A stretch of DNA of 5,881 bases from Candidatus Melainabacteria bacterium. GTDB lineage: Bacteria > Cyanobacteriota > Vampirovibrionia > Obscuribacterales > Obscuribacteraceae. How positions within the stretch are numbered: position 1 is the first letter of the stretch; the number at the start of each line of letters is the position of its first letter. Positions 1 through 5,639 of this stretch are shown one piece after another. The position numbers and the translations under genes were made by a program. The stretch is taken from assembly GCA_003175915.1 (NCBI GenBank), contig PSRH01000126.1, positions 1 through 5,881 on the forward strand, read 5' to 3'. The notes under the pieces are model-generated. The model was given only the letters and a program-made list of their open reading frames with translations. It was not told the origin of the DNA and did not search any database.

Positions 1-2984
1 ACGCACGGGAAGGGATCTTGTCGTGAGGTCAAGACAAACAGATCCGAGCCGCGAAATGCGGGAACGAGATTTTTTCGCGGGGGTAAGAGGTGGACCCTCG
101 CTGCCAGTCCAGCTTGTCTGATCTGCCACCTAGCATAATAGAGCGGTGTGTGCGGCAACATCTGACCGGCGCCAATCCAAACGAAGTGAACTTCGCGTTC
201 CGCCGGCAGGTTCTTTAAAATCATCTGGGCAACGCTAACGAAAATGTCGATGCCTTTGCGCATATCCGGACTGCCACAAGCGAGCACCAATTGGGAGTGA
301 TCGCTTGCTCCTATCTCTTTTCTGATTTGCGCATACGCTTCGCTTCTGTCGTAAGCGCCGAAGTCATCATCTAGTAACGCGCTGGGGATGATCATGTCCG
401 GTAAAGACGGCATCTTTGACCTTGTCTTGGACAACTCCTGAACGCACTTCGCAGGGAACACAACAAGCTGGCTCTTTTGGAATATGTCCTTAAGGTAAGG
501 GACGGGGTAAGCATCAGCCATTTCGTGCACGAAGGTGATGATTTTGATACCGTGATTGGCAAATGGCTTGGCGAAACGCCCTGTCTCCAGGCTATTCAAC
601 AAGCACAACTTAGGCTTAGGAAATTTCAAGATGTTGAATAAGATATCCAGATACATCTGACAGTCGCTGTAACGGGTTGCCACCCCTCTGAAATTGATCA
701 CGTGGGCATATCGGGCAAACTCGTCCTCGACTGCTCCTTCTTTATCAATCAGAACAACGCACTCCCAACCATGCGCCGCAAATTCTCTGATCATCTGAAG
801 CAACAACAATGGGGCACCGGTTCTGGAAGCTTCGTGCGTCGCCAAGAAAATCGTGGCAGTGCCCTCAAGAAAACCTTTTTCTGATTTCCTCAGGGTCAAG
901 CAATTCATTAGCTTAGCGAGCTTAAAGTACTCTTCACGAGAAAGCTTCGCATCAACCAAGCGGCGGGCAATGCTGGCAAATGTTCCGGGAGATGCAAGTA
1001 TCGTTTCGGCGCTCTTCGGTTCCACTTTCCAGAAGTCGTTACCCGCCTTCATAACACGAGGTTTCAGTTCAAAAAACTGTCCGAAATTGGGAGACGGAGA
1101 AAGCCCCATCGCCGCACCACTTGTAAGAAAATGGACAAGTAAGTTAGCCGGACGCTTCAACCGACTGGTTTCAATATCCGTTGCCTTGAAATTGAAACAG
1201 TAGCTCGATTTCTTGCTCGTGAACGAATGCTCTCTGAAAAATTGGCGCAAAGTTGTCTTGCGGACGAGCTTCTCATATTGAAGGTAGTCAAACAGCGGAG
1301 AAAACACCCTTCTTTCCAGACCACCTAATTGCATGAAATGAATAACTGGATTTCTCTTGCTTACGCGCACGTCCCGATTGCGCATCCGGTAGTATTCGAT
1401 ATCAAAGAGTGGATGCGGATTGCGGCCTTGTGCCCAACCGTCCAGACAAAAATGCAAAAGTGGGTTGTTTTCGCGGAAATCTACATCGGCATTGCTCTTG
1501 ACGTAGAACGCTGTATCAAACAACGGGTGTGGATCGAATTCTTCCTTTGACCAGCACTCTATATAACGCGTCACGCAGTCCAGCCAGTTCAAATCTTCGC
1601 GACCGAGCTGAGCGAGGTAAAACTCGTGATCGAATAGTTGTCCTTCATAGATCTGAAATAGCGATTCGATCTCCGCCGGTGAAAATCGTTTCTCAAGAAC
1701 TGCTTCGCTTTTCAGGCCGATCTTGGCCGGAGACTGAGAAGGCTCACCAGCACGCGACGAAACTCCGGCATCCATAATCTGGTAGATAAGTTCAAAGAGC
1801 GGGTGGGGCATCAGCTTCGCCTTGGCACCTTTGGTCAGGAAGTGCAAAAGCGGGTTTACCGGTTCATCTTTCTCACTACTTACGATCTCTTTCAGATAGT
1901 AGTTAGAGTCGAACGCCCTACAGGGATTGCGTCTTTCGCGGGCACCACTGAGCATAAAATGCTGGAGCGGATTGAGCCTGGCCTTTTGCACATCCGGACA
2001 CTGTTTGAGATAAAAATCAATATCGAATAGCGGATGTGGATTTCTCAATTCCTTCCAGCCAACCGTTAGAAAATGGATGAACGGATTTGACTTTTCAAAA
2101 TCGATATCCTGGTTGTTCTCCATATAGAACTGCGTATCGAAAAGAAAGTGTGGTTCTGGACGTGCGGCAAATGCTCCGGTCAAATAACCAATGACAGCCT
2201 CAATTCTGGAAATTTCCTGCATGCCGGTTTGCAGTCTAACGAACTGATCGTCAAATAATTTCGAGCTATCGAGAATCTCCACACTGGCAGCAAAACTCTG
2301 TGTTTGCCTGCGGTTTTTCTTTTCTTGAGTTTGATGGAGACTTTCAAATTTAGCGATGTGTACGGCACTAGATTGGTTCGCAGCTTTACCCTCTTTAACA
2401 GACTTAACTCTGTAGAGACGAGTGAACTGGGGGTGCGGCAACAGCCCCTGATGAGCACCGCACACAACAAAATGAACCAAGGGGTTGAGTTCCTCAGCAT
2501 TTAGTTGCTTCAAGTAAAAGGCGGAAGAAAAGAACGGCGACGGGTCTCTGCCTTCCTTGGCACCGGCAAAAAGATAATGGGAAAGAGGGTCGATGCCCAA
2601 CTGTTCTACGTCTTTGTATTTCTGAAGATAGAAGCGAACGTCCAGAAGTGGATGAGGGTTTCTACCTTCTTTCCAGCCCTGTCGCAAAAAGTGCAAAAGC
2701 GGATTGATTGCAGCAAAATCAATGTCATCATTGGTTTCTACGTAATACGCCGAATCAAAGAGCGGGTGTGGATCAAGATACTGCTTGGCTCCCGTCTGAA
2801 GATAATGAAGAATCGCTGCATCCCAGCCTGTTAGAGTCTCAGCGACTTGAATTGAGTAAAAATCCTGGTCAAAGAGTCCCGAATTCGCCAGTTCGGAAGA
2901 CGCCTGAATCTGCGAATTGTCCGTGGTAGCGTTGCTAACACCAGCGCCATGCTTATAGAGCTTCGAAACGATTGACTTAATCAA
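1..2984 (-). CDS. Repeat-bearing GT4-like glycosyltransferase, C-terminus cut by the window edge
   Basis: The frame is open from the TTG at 2984 to base 1: 994 whole codons without a stop. An in-frame TAG lies just upstream, the first in-frame ATG is only at residue 255, and GAGGAA sits 10 bases before the TTG, so TTG is the best start. Residues 1-36 are not repeats. Residues 37-634 hold twelve units of about 38 residues (core HPLFDxxFY ... NPLxHFLxxGWxEGRNP). Residues ~709-994 look like a GT-B-fold glycosyltransferase of family GT4: THEASRTGAPLLLL near 716-729 at the domain start, a GSPDMRKG loop at 904-911 (typical nucleotide-sugar side), and LTSRQDPFPC at the cut end, where the family normally continues into the E-x7-E region. 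By family the role is transfer of a sugar from an activated donor in surface or exopolysaccharide synthesis; donor and acceptor cannot be read. No signal peptide or membrane segment is seen, so it is probably cytosolic. The role of the repeats is unknown. Confidence 0.88.
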   Translation of the reverse strand, partial: MIKSIVSKLYKHGAGVSNATTDNSQIQASSELANSGLFDQDFYSIQVAETLTGWDAAILHYLQTGAKQYLDPHPLFDSAYYVETNDDIDFAAINPLLHFLRQGWKEGRNPHPLLDVRFYLQKYKDVEQLGIDPLSHYLFAGAKEGRDPSPFFSSAFYLKQLNAEELNPLVHFVVCGAHQGLLPHPQFTRLYRVKSVKEGKAANQSSAVHIAKFESLHQTQEKKNRRQTQSFAASVEILDSSKLFDDQFVRLQTGMQEISRIEAVIGYLTGAFAARPEPHFLFDTQFYMENNQDIDFEKSNPFIHFLTVGWKELRNPHPLFDIDFYLKQCPDVQKARLNPLQHFMLSGARERRNPCRAFDSNYYLKEIVSSEKDEPVNPLLHFLTKGAKAKLMPHPLFELIYQIMDAGVSSRAGEPSQSPAKIGLKSEAVLEKRFSPAEIESLFQIYEGQLFDHEFYLAQLGREDLNWLDCVTRYIECWSKEEFDPHPLFDTAFYVKSNADVDFRENNPLLHFCLDGWAQGRNPHPLFDIEYYRMRNRDVRVSKRNPVIHFMQLGGLERRVFSPLFDYLQYEKLVRKTTLRQFFREHSFTSKKSSYCFNFKATDIETSRLKRPANLLVHFLTSGAAMGLSPSPNFGQFFELKPRVMKAGNDFWKVEPKSAETILASPGTFASIARRLVDAKLSREEYFKLAKLMNCLTLRKSEKGFLEGTATIFLATHEASRTGAPLLLLQMIREFAAHGWECVVLIDKEGAVEDEFARYAHVINFRGVATRYSDCQMYLDILFNILKFPKPKLCLLNSLETGRFAKPFANHGIKIITFVHEMADAYPVPYLKDIFQKSQLVVFPAKCVQELSKTRSKMPSLPDMIIPSALLDDDFGAYDRSEAYAQIRKEIGASDHSQLVLACGSPDMRKGIDIFVSVAQMILKNLPAEREVHFVWIGAGQMLPHTPLYYARWQIRQAGLAARVHLLPPRKNLVPAFRGSDLFVLTSRQDPFPC
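1083..1637 (-). repeat. Superblock C of the glycosyltransferase repeat array (residues 450-634)
   Basis: Four units with anchors at 451, 489, 527 and 565 (38-residue steps), each 207 residues after the counterpart in block B. Unit 2 keeps FYVKSNADVDF and LDGWAQGRNPHP. Unit 4 is expanded: the distance from its anchor to the HFL motif is 53 residues instead of 23 in block B, an insertion of about 30 residues. The block ends at LSPSPNF, about 75 residues before the glycosyltransferase domain. The preceding linker (398-449) is 52 residues. Confidence 0.8.
1794..2258 (-). repeat. Superblock B of the glycosyltransferase repeat array (residues 243-397)
   Basis: Four units with anchor phenylalanines at 244, 282, 320 and 358, again exactly 38 residues apart, each 206 residues after its counterpart in superblock A. 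Unit 2 repeats the special features of A2: FYMENNQDIDF and a GW in TVGWKELRNPHP. Unit 3 has FYLKQCPDV and GARERRNP. Unit 4 has NPLLHFLTKGA and ends at LMPHPLF. A 55-residue polar linker (188-242) separates it from block A. Confidence 0.85.
2424..2876 (-). repeat. Superblock A of the glycosyltransferase repeat array (residues 37-187)
   Basis: Four protein-level units whose (L/F)F-type anchor residues fall at 38, 76, 114 and 152, exactly 38 residues apart. Unit 1 is degenerate. Unit 2 carries HPLFDSAYY, then NDDIDF, then NPLLHFLRQGW. Unit 3 carries FYLQKYKDV and GAKEGRDP. Unit 4 ends at LLPHPQF. The DNA copies are well diverged, so this is old duplication and not a recent tandem repeat. Confidence 0.85.
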
Positions 2985-3079
2985 GGCAGCCTAATTCCTC
3001 ACGGCCAAGAAACGTCGAAGTGAGCGCTTCCAAGATACAGCTCATATATAAACTGGTTATTAGCAAAAGCTAAATTTTG
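2985..3079 (-). promoter_or_regulatory. Gap between the hypothetical gene and the glycosyltransferase gene, with AT-rich promoter-like stretch
   Basis: The 95-base gap lies between two genes on the minus strand. It holds the stem-loop next to the upstream stop codon, an AT-rich TTTATATATG stretch near 3043-3053 that could serve as a -10 region, and the GAGGAA site. No convincing -35 box is seen. The glycosyltransferase gene could have its own promoter here or be read through from the upstream gene. Confidence 0.25.
2995..3000 (-). promoter_or_regulatory. Ribosome binding site deciding the TTG start of the glycosyltransferase gene
   Basis: GAGGAA on the minus strand lies 10 bases upstream of the TTG at 2984. 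It is the only purine-rich site near the open end of the frame, and no ATG or GTG start is available nearby. This supports a TTG start, although the spacing is slightly long. Confidence 0.55.
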
Positions 3080-3082
3080 CTA
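3061..3082 (-). terminator. Stem-loop starting at the stop codon of the hypothetical gene
   Basis: Perfect 8-base inverted repeat TAGCAAAA / TTTTGCTA with a 6-base loop. On the minus strand the first three bases of the 5' arm are the TAG stop codon (3082-3080) of the upstream gene. The stem is AT-rich (two G-C pairs) and is not followed by a T-tract, so it is a weak candidate for an intrinsic terminator. It could instead be a transcript-end stabiliser, an attenuator before the glycosyltransferase gene, or an operator. Confidence 0.4.
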
Positions 3083-3721
3083 TTTATCCCGCCGGGTGAG
3101 CAGCAAAATCAATCGCGCTTCGGCCGCCTTATCCGAGATCGACACGCTCAATACTTCTTGGGCAAGCCATTCGAGATATTCACAAAGTCTGGATTTTGCC
3201 AAATCGTAAACATTCTGCAACGCGCGAGTCGTACACATAAAGAGGCGATTTCGATCTTGATCTTTAGCCACGCCGATCCAGGTGTGATCGGAAATCGAGA
3301 CCCTGGCCAAAAGTAATTCCAATTCACAGATGCCGTCGCTATAGAAGCAGTATTCCTGGGACTTGCTTTCAGGTAATGCCGGGGCGGCAGAAGAAGACAG
3401 CGGTACCCAGGAGCCAACCAACAACCTGTGTAATGGTGCTTCCTTGCTCCAATTAGTGGCGATCGACTCAGACTCGCTAAATCGAGAAATTATATCTTCT
3501 GATTCTTCTGTTAGATAACCTAACAGCTCACGATTGAGTAGGCGAAGATGCGACTCTGGTATAGCCCCGCGACAGAACTTCAGCGCAGAGAGAATCGCAT
3601 CTGATAAGGAAAGTCTTCCAGCGGCAAGCCGGTTTTTAATTCGTTTGAGATATCGGAATCTGACTAGCATGTCTACTAGAATGAAATTGTACGACTTCAA
3701 TAAAGCATAGGAACAATCCAT
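3080..3721 (-). CDS. Hypothetical protein, possible AbiTii-like domain
   Basis: Complete 213-codon frame, ATG to TAG. I do not recognise it with confidence. Features seen: a basic amphipathic N-terminus (FRYLKRIKNRL, 22-32), a helical stretch 37-69 ending in LLNRELLGY, an acidic stretch 71-84, HRLLVGSWVPLSS at 98-110, and a C-terminal helix TRALQNVYDLAKSRLCEYLEW (about 165-185). That order (ELxGY motif, then an xR-x3-G-x-W-xP segment, then a late helix of the RxxLxxYLExL type) is what I recall of AbiTii, one component of the lactococcal AbiT abortive-infection system. The match is weak and from memory. No membrane segment or signal peptide is evident. The frame stays open upstream of the ATG but contains no ATG, GTG or TTG, so this start is chosen even though no good Shine-Dalgarno site precedes it. 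It lies 95 bases upstream of the glycosyltransferase gene on the same strand. Confidence 0.75.
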   Translation of the reverse strand: MDCSYALLKSYNFILVDMLVRFRYLKRIKNRLAAGRLSLSDAILSALKFCRGAIPESHLRLLNRELLGYLTEESEDIISRFSESESIATNWSKEAPLHRLLVGSWVPLSSSAAPALPESKSQEYCFYSDGICELELLLARVSISDHTWIGVAKDQDRNRLFMCTTRALQNVYDLAKSRLCEYLEWLAQEVLSVSISDKAAEARLILLLTRRDK

Positions 3722-3869
3722 GAAAGAAGTGTGAATGTTCTCAGCTTTCCACTCAATTCCTTGCCTAAATGAGTTCTTTATGTTTTCGACGTCCTTGAGC
3801 CTGTCACCAGACGATCACAATTGATCGGACACTTAATTAACTGTTCGCCTCGATATATACTTTGGGAGA
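3722..3869. promoter_or_regulatory. Divergent intergenic region with a dyad and AT-rich promoter-like stretch
   Basis: These 148 bases separate the minus-strand hypothetical gene from the plus-strand receiver gene and must hold promoters for both if both are transcribed. A dyad CGATCA-CAAT-TGATCG (6-base arms, 3812-3827) could be an operator. TATATA at 3854-3859 is a possible -10 on the plus strand. If used, its transcript would begin at about 3866, too close to the TTG at 3870 for an ordinary leader but suitable for the ATG at 3936. No strong -35 box is seen. Confidence 0.3.
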
Positions 3870-4349
3870 TTGTCTAATAGTGCGAGCACCACATTTGATG
3901 GCACCCGGAGCAAATCCGTCCCCACTTTCCACGATATGACACTGCGCATTCTACTGGCTGGTCAAAACCAAAAGAACACGGACTTGGTCAGGCAAGCCCT
4001 CAAACAATTGGATGTCGACATTATTCGCGCACCCGGCATGTCGCTTTCGCTATTCCTGGCGAAGAAGAATCAGCCCCATCTGATCATCGCTGATTTGGAA
4101 CTATTGGACGGTGACGGTCTTTTACTTATGGCGGAAATGTCCCGCGATCCCCAGCTAAAGAGCATGCCCTTTATTTTTCTTTTGCCAAAGAAGCCTGCTT
4201 CCACCCTTGAGAAAAGCTTGCTGGCAGGCGGCGCCAGGAATATTCTTTGCAACACAAGCGAACCAAAAGAACTTCTCAACATTATTGGCAAATTGATCGA
4301 AACGGATCAATTGCCTCTTTCGAGGTGCGAGAACGAGACAACGGAATAG
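3870..4349 (+). CDS. Single-domain response-regulator receiver, degenerate (pseudo-receiver)
   Basis: A 159-codon frame from a TTG at 3870. The receiver core begins at residue 25 (LRILLAGQNQ), so ATG at 3936 (residue 23, giving 137 residues) is an equally good or better start. The purine run GGGAGA lies only 0-1 base from the TTG, and neither start has a well-spaced Shine-Dalgarno site. The receiver order is clear: strand 1 RILLAG; LIIADLELLDGDG with D75 at the phosphoacceptor position; MPFIFLLP; GGARNILCN; then a last helix, EPKELLNIIGKLI. The acidic pair after strand 1 is G31-Q32, the conserved Thr/Ser is L105 and the conserved Lys is N128. It therefore lacks the Mg2+-binding acids and both switch residues and probably cannot be phosphorylated normally. 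There is no output domain; it could act by protein contact. It converges on the DJ-1/PfpI gene with a 12-base gap. Confidence 0.85.
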   Translation: MSNSASTTFDGTRSKSVPTFHDMTLRILLAGQNQKNTDLVRQALKQLDVDIIRAPGMSLSLFLAKKNQPHLIIADLELLDGDGLLLMAEMSRDPQLKSMPFIFLLPKKPASTLEKSLLAGGARNILCNTSEPKELLNIIGKLIETDQLPLSRCENETTE

Positions 4350-4364
4350 GACGGATGCGTCCTA
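4347..4364. terminator. Stem-loop spanning both stop codons of two convergent genes
   Basis: Perfect 7-base inverted repeat TAGGACG / CGTCCTA with loop GATG. The left end of the stem is the TAG stop of the plus-strand receiver gene (4347-4349). The right end is the TAG stop of the minus-strand DJ-1/PfpI gene (4364-4362). It fills the whole 12-base gap and lies where a bidirectional terminator is expected. Neither strand shows a clear T-tract after the stem, so intrinsic termination is not assured. Confidence 0.5.
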
Positions 4365-4910
4365 AACTGCCACCTTGGACTTTTGCAAAAGTTTGATTGT
4401 CTCGCGGCAGAAGGCAGGCAAATCGGAGGGCTTGCGGGAAGTGACTATGCCTTGATCCACCACCACTTCCCGATCAACCCAGGTGGCACCGGCATGAATC
4501 AAATCGTGTTTGATGTTCTCATAGCTAGTGACGGTCTTGCCTTTTACGACGTCAGCGGAGGCCAGCACCCAGCCACCATGACAAATGGAAGCGACAACGT
4601 TGCCGTTCTTGAGGGTCTTTCGGACGATTTCCAGGGCATCATTATTGGCCCGGATCTTATCGGGTGCCCAGCCGCCGGGGACAACTACGGCGTCCCAAGA
4701 ATCTTTAACGAAATCGGCGCAGACGCCATCCACTTCGATGGGCAGCCCATATTTACCCTTGTAGGTTTTCTCACCCAGACCGGCCACTTTCACGGTTGCG
4801 CCCGCTTCCAGAAAGCGATAAAGCGGATAGAACAGTTCTCTATCCTCGAAATCAGGACCAGCAAAGATCAAGACCTTCTTGCCCGAAAGCTCCATAAAAT
4901 GCACCCCCAT
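4362..4910 (-). CDS. DJ-1/PfpI family protein (class I glutamine amidotransferase-like)
   Basis: Complete 182-codon frame of normal length for PfpI/YhbO-type proteins. Visible landmarks: KVLIFAGPDFEDREL with E22 near the nucleophile pocket; VVVPGGWAPDKIR (76-87), where D84 stands at the place of the subunit-interface Glu of PfpI; ASICHGGWVLASA (107-119) with nucleophile C110 and H111; and the hallmark ending VTSRKPSDLPAFCRE (156-170). The usual HGPQ after the nucleophile is HGGW here. Family members are cytosolic oligomers reported as general stress proteins, deglycases or glyoxalases acting on methylglyoxal damage, and as putative proteases; which activity applies cannot be told from sequence. 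Met6 (ATG at 4895), preceded by GGGGGTG and starting directly at the family core, is an alternative start. The gene follows the OmpR-type regulator by 30 bases on the same strand, so the two are probably co-transcribed. Confidence 0.93.
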   Translation of the reverse strand: MGVHFMELSGKKVLIFAGPDFEDRELFYPLYRFLEAGATVKVAGLGEKTYKGKYGLPIEVDGVCADFVKDSWDAVVVPGGWAPDKIRANNDALEIVRKTLKNGNVVASICHGGWVLASADVVKGKTVTSYENIKHDLIHAGATWVDREVVVDQGIVTSRKPSDLPAFCRETIKLLQKSKVAV

Positions 4911-4912
4911 CC

Positions 4913-4924
4913 TGGTTTAAACCA
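4913..4924. promoter_or_regulatory. Perfect 12-base palindrome before the DJ-1/PfpI gene
   Basis: TGGTTTAAACCA is a perfect dyad inside the 30-base gap between the regulator and the DJ-1/PfpI gene, two bases upstream of the annotated ATG. It is a candidate operator or a small RNA hairpin. At this length and AT content chance is also possible. Confidence 0.3.
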
Positions 4925-4940
4925 ACTCTAAATGCGGCTC

Positions 4941-5612
4941 TTAATTGTCCATGCAATAACCGACACCATGAACCGTACGAATCAATGAAGTATTGCCGTC
5001 GGTGTCGATCTTTTTTCGCAGCGTTTTTATATATGTTCTGACCGTGTCCAGCGAGGCCGATGATTCCGCTGCCCAGACCCTCTCAAGCAAGGCGTCCCCA
5101 CTGAATACCTGGTTCGGGTAACGCATGAACAACTCCAGAAGGCTGAATTCTTTCGGCAAAAGATGAATCTCCTCCCCGTTCTTATAGACTTTCACCGTTT
5201 TCGGGTCCAGGGTAACCGTGCCTATCGTGAGCGTCTTTGCCGACACAGCCTGAGGCCGGCGGAGCAGAGCCCGGATACGGGCGGCCAGCTCTTTGGCATT
5301 GAAAGGTTTGGTCAGATAATCATCCGCACCGGCGTCCAGTCCAGTCTCTTTCTCCTCCGGAGTCGACTTGGAAGTGAGCATCAGAATAGGTGTCGAGCCG
5401 CCCTTGCCGCGAAAATCCCTACAAACGTCCATGCCGCTTAAGCCCGGCAACATCCAGTCAAGGATGATCACTTCGTATTTCGACAGGCGCAATTGAGCGA
5501 TAGCCGTCTGACCATCACCGACCACGTCCACGGTATGCCTGTCCACGTTCAACACATTGACAATTAAATTGGCCAAATCACCATCATCTTCGACCAGGAG
5601 AATTTTTGCCAT
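4941..5612 (-). CDS. OmpR/PhoB-family response regulator
   Basis: Complete 223-codon frame, the usual length for the family. Receiver domain at residues 2-118: acidic pocket E8-D9-D10, phosphoacceptor D52 in VIILDWMLPGLSG, switch T80 in ILMLTSK, and K102 in GADDYLTKPF, so all active-site residues are present. The winged-helix DNA-binding domain spans about 127-221, with a beta platform (LTIGTVTLDPKTVKVYKNG), LLPKEFSLLELFMRYP, the recognition region TVRTYIKTLRKKI and a wing ending in IRTVHGVGY. By family it is a phosphorylation-activated transcription factor that binds direct repeats as a dimer. AAAAGG lies 7 bases before the ATG. The DJ-1/PfpI gene follows by 30 bases and is probably in the same operon. 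No histidine kinase is visible, so its partner is unknown. Its own upstream region has two direct repeats with 11-base period, suggesting autoregulation. Confidence 0.96.
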   Translation of the reverse strand: MAKILLVEDDGDLANLIVNVLNVDRHTVDVVGDGQTAIAQLRLSKYEVIILDWMLPGLSGMDVCRDFRGKGGSTPILMLTSKSTPEEKETGLDAGADDYLTKPFNAKELAARIRALLRRPQAVSAKTLTIGTVTLDPKTVKVYKNGEEIHLLPKEFSLLELFMRYPNQVFSGDALLERVWAAESSASLDTVRTYIKTLRKKIDTDGNTSLIRTVHGVGYCMDN

Positions 5613-5619
5613 CCGGAGA

Positions 5620-5625
5620 CCTTTT
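5620..5625 (-). promoter_or_regulatory. Ribosome binding site of the response regulator
   Basis: AAAAGG on the minus strand, 7 bases upstream of the ATG at 5612. Spacing is normal and supports this start. Confidence 0.55.
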
Positions 5626-5639
5626 ACACCTACGCTGTC

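Noticed and set aside
2180..2500. Minus-strand frame of 106 codons
   Set aside because: It is an out-of-frame shadow within the glycosyltransferase gene; the true frame carries the repeat motifs through this stretch.
1083..2876. CRISPR array or recent tandem DNA repeat
   Set aside because: The repetition is at protein level. DNA copies are diverged, with only short identical runs such as GATCCACACCCG, and there are no spacers or short palindromic repeats.
702..2929. Six plus-strand open frames of 60-116 codons opposite the glycosyltransferase gene
   Set aside because: They are antisense to a continuous 994-codon frame with clear repeats and a glycosyltransferase domain. Some resemble one another only because they mirror the repeat units.
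3017..3030. Imperfect dyad GAAGTG-AG-CGCTTC in the glycosyltransferase leader
   Set aside because: The 2-base loop and one mismatch make it unlikely to form a functional hairpin, and no regulator is suggested.
3077..3417. Open frames overlapping the hypothetical gene: 3077-3316 plus and 3148-3417 minus
   Set aside because: Both lie within the longer 213-codon frame, in other frames, with no recognisable domain or better start signal.
4070..4291. Minus-strand frame of 73 codons opposite the receiver gene
   Set aside because: Antisense to a clear receiver domain, with no features of its own.
4383..4931. Plus-strand frame of 182 codons, the same length as the DJ-1/PfpI gene
   Set aside because: It is antisense to the DJ-1/PfpI gene, whose motifs (GGWAPD, SICHGG, TSRKPSDLPAF) are unmistakable. 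The equal length is coincidence.
5163..5441. Plus-strand frame of 92 codons opposite the response regulator
   Set aside because: Antisense to a complete OmpR-type regulator, with no recognisable domain.
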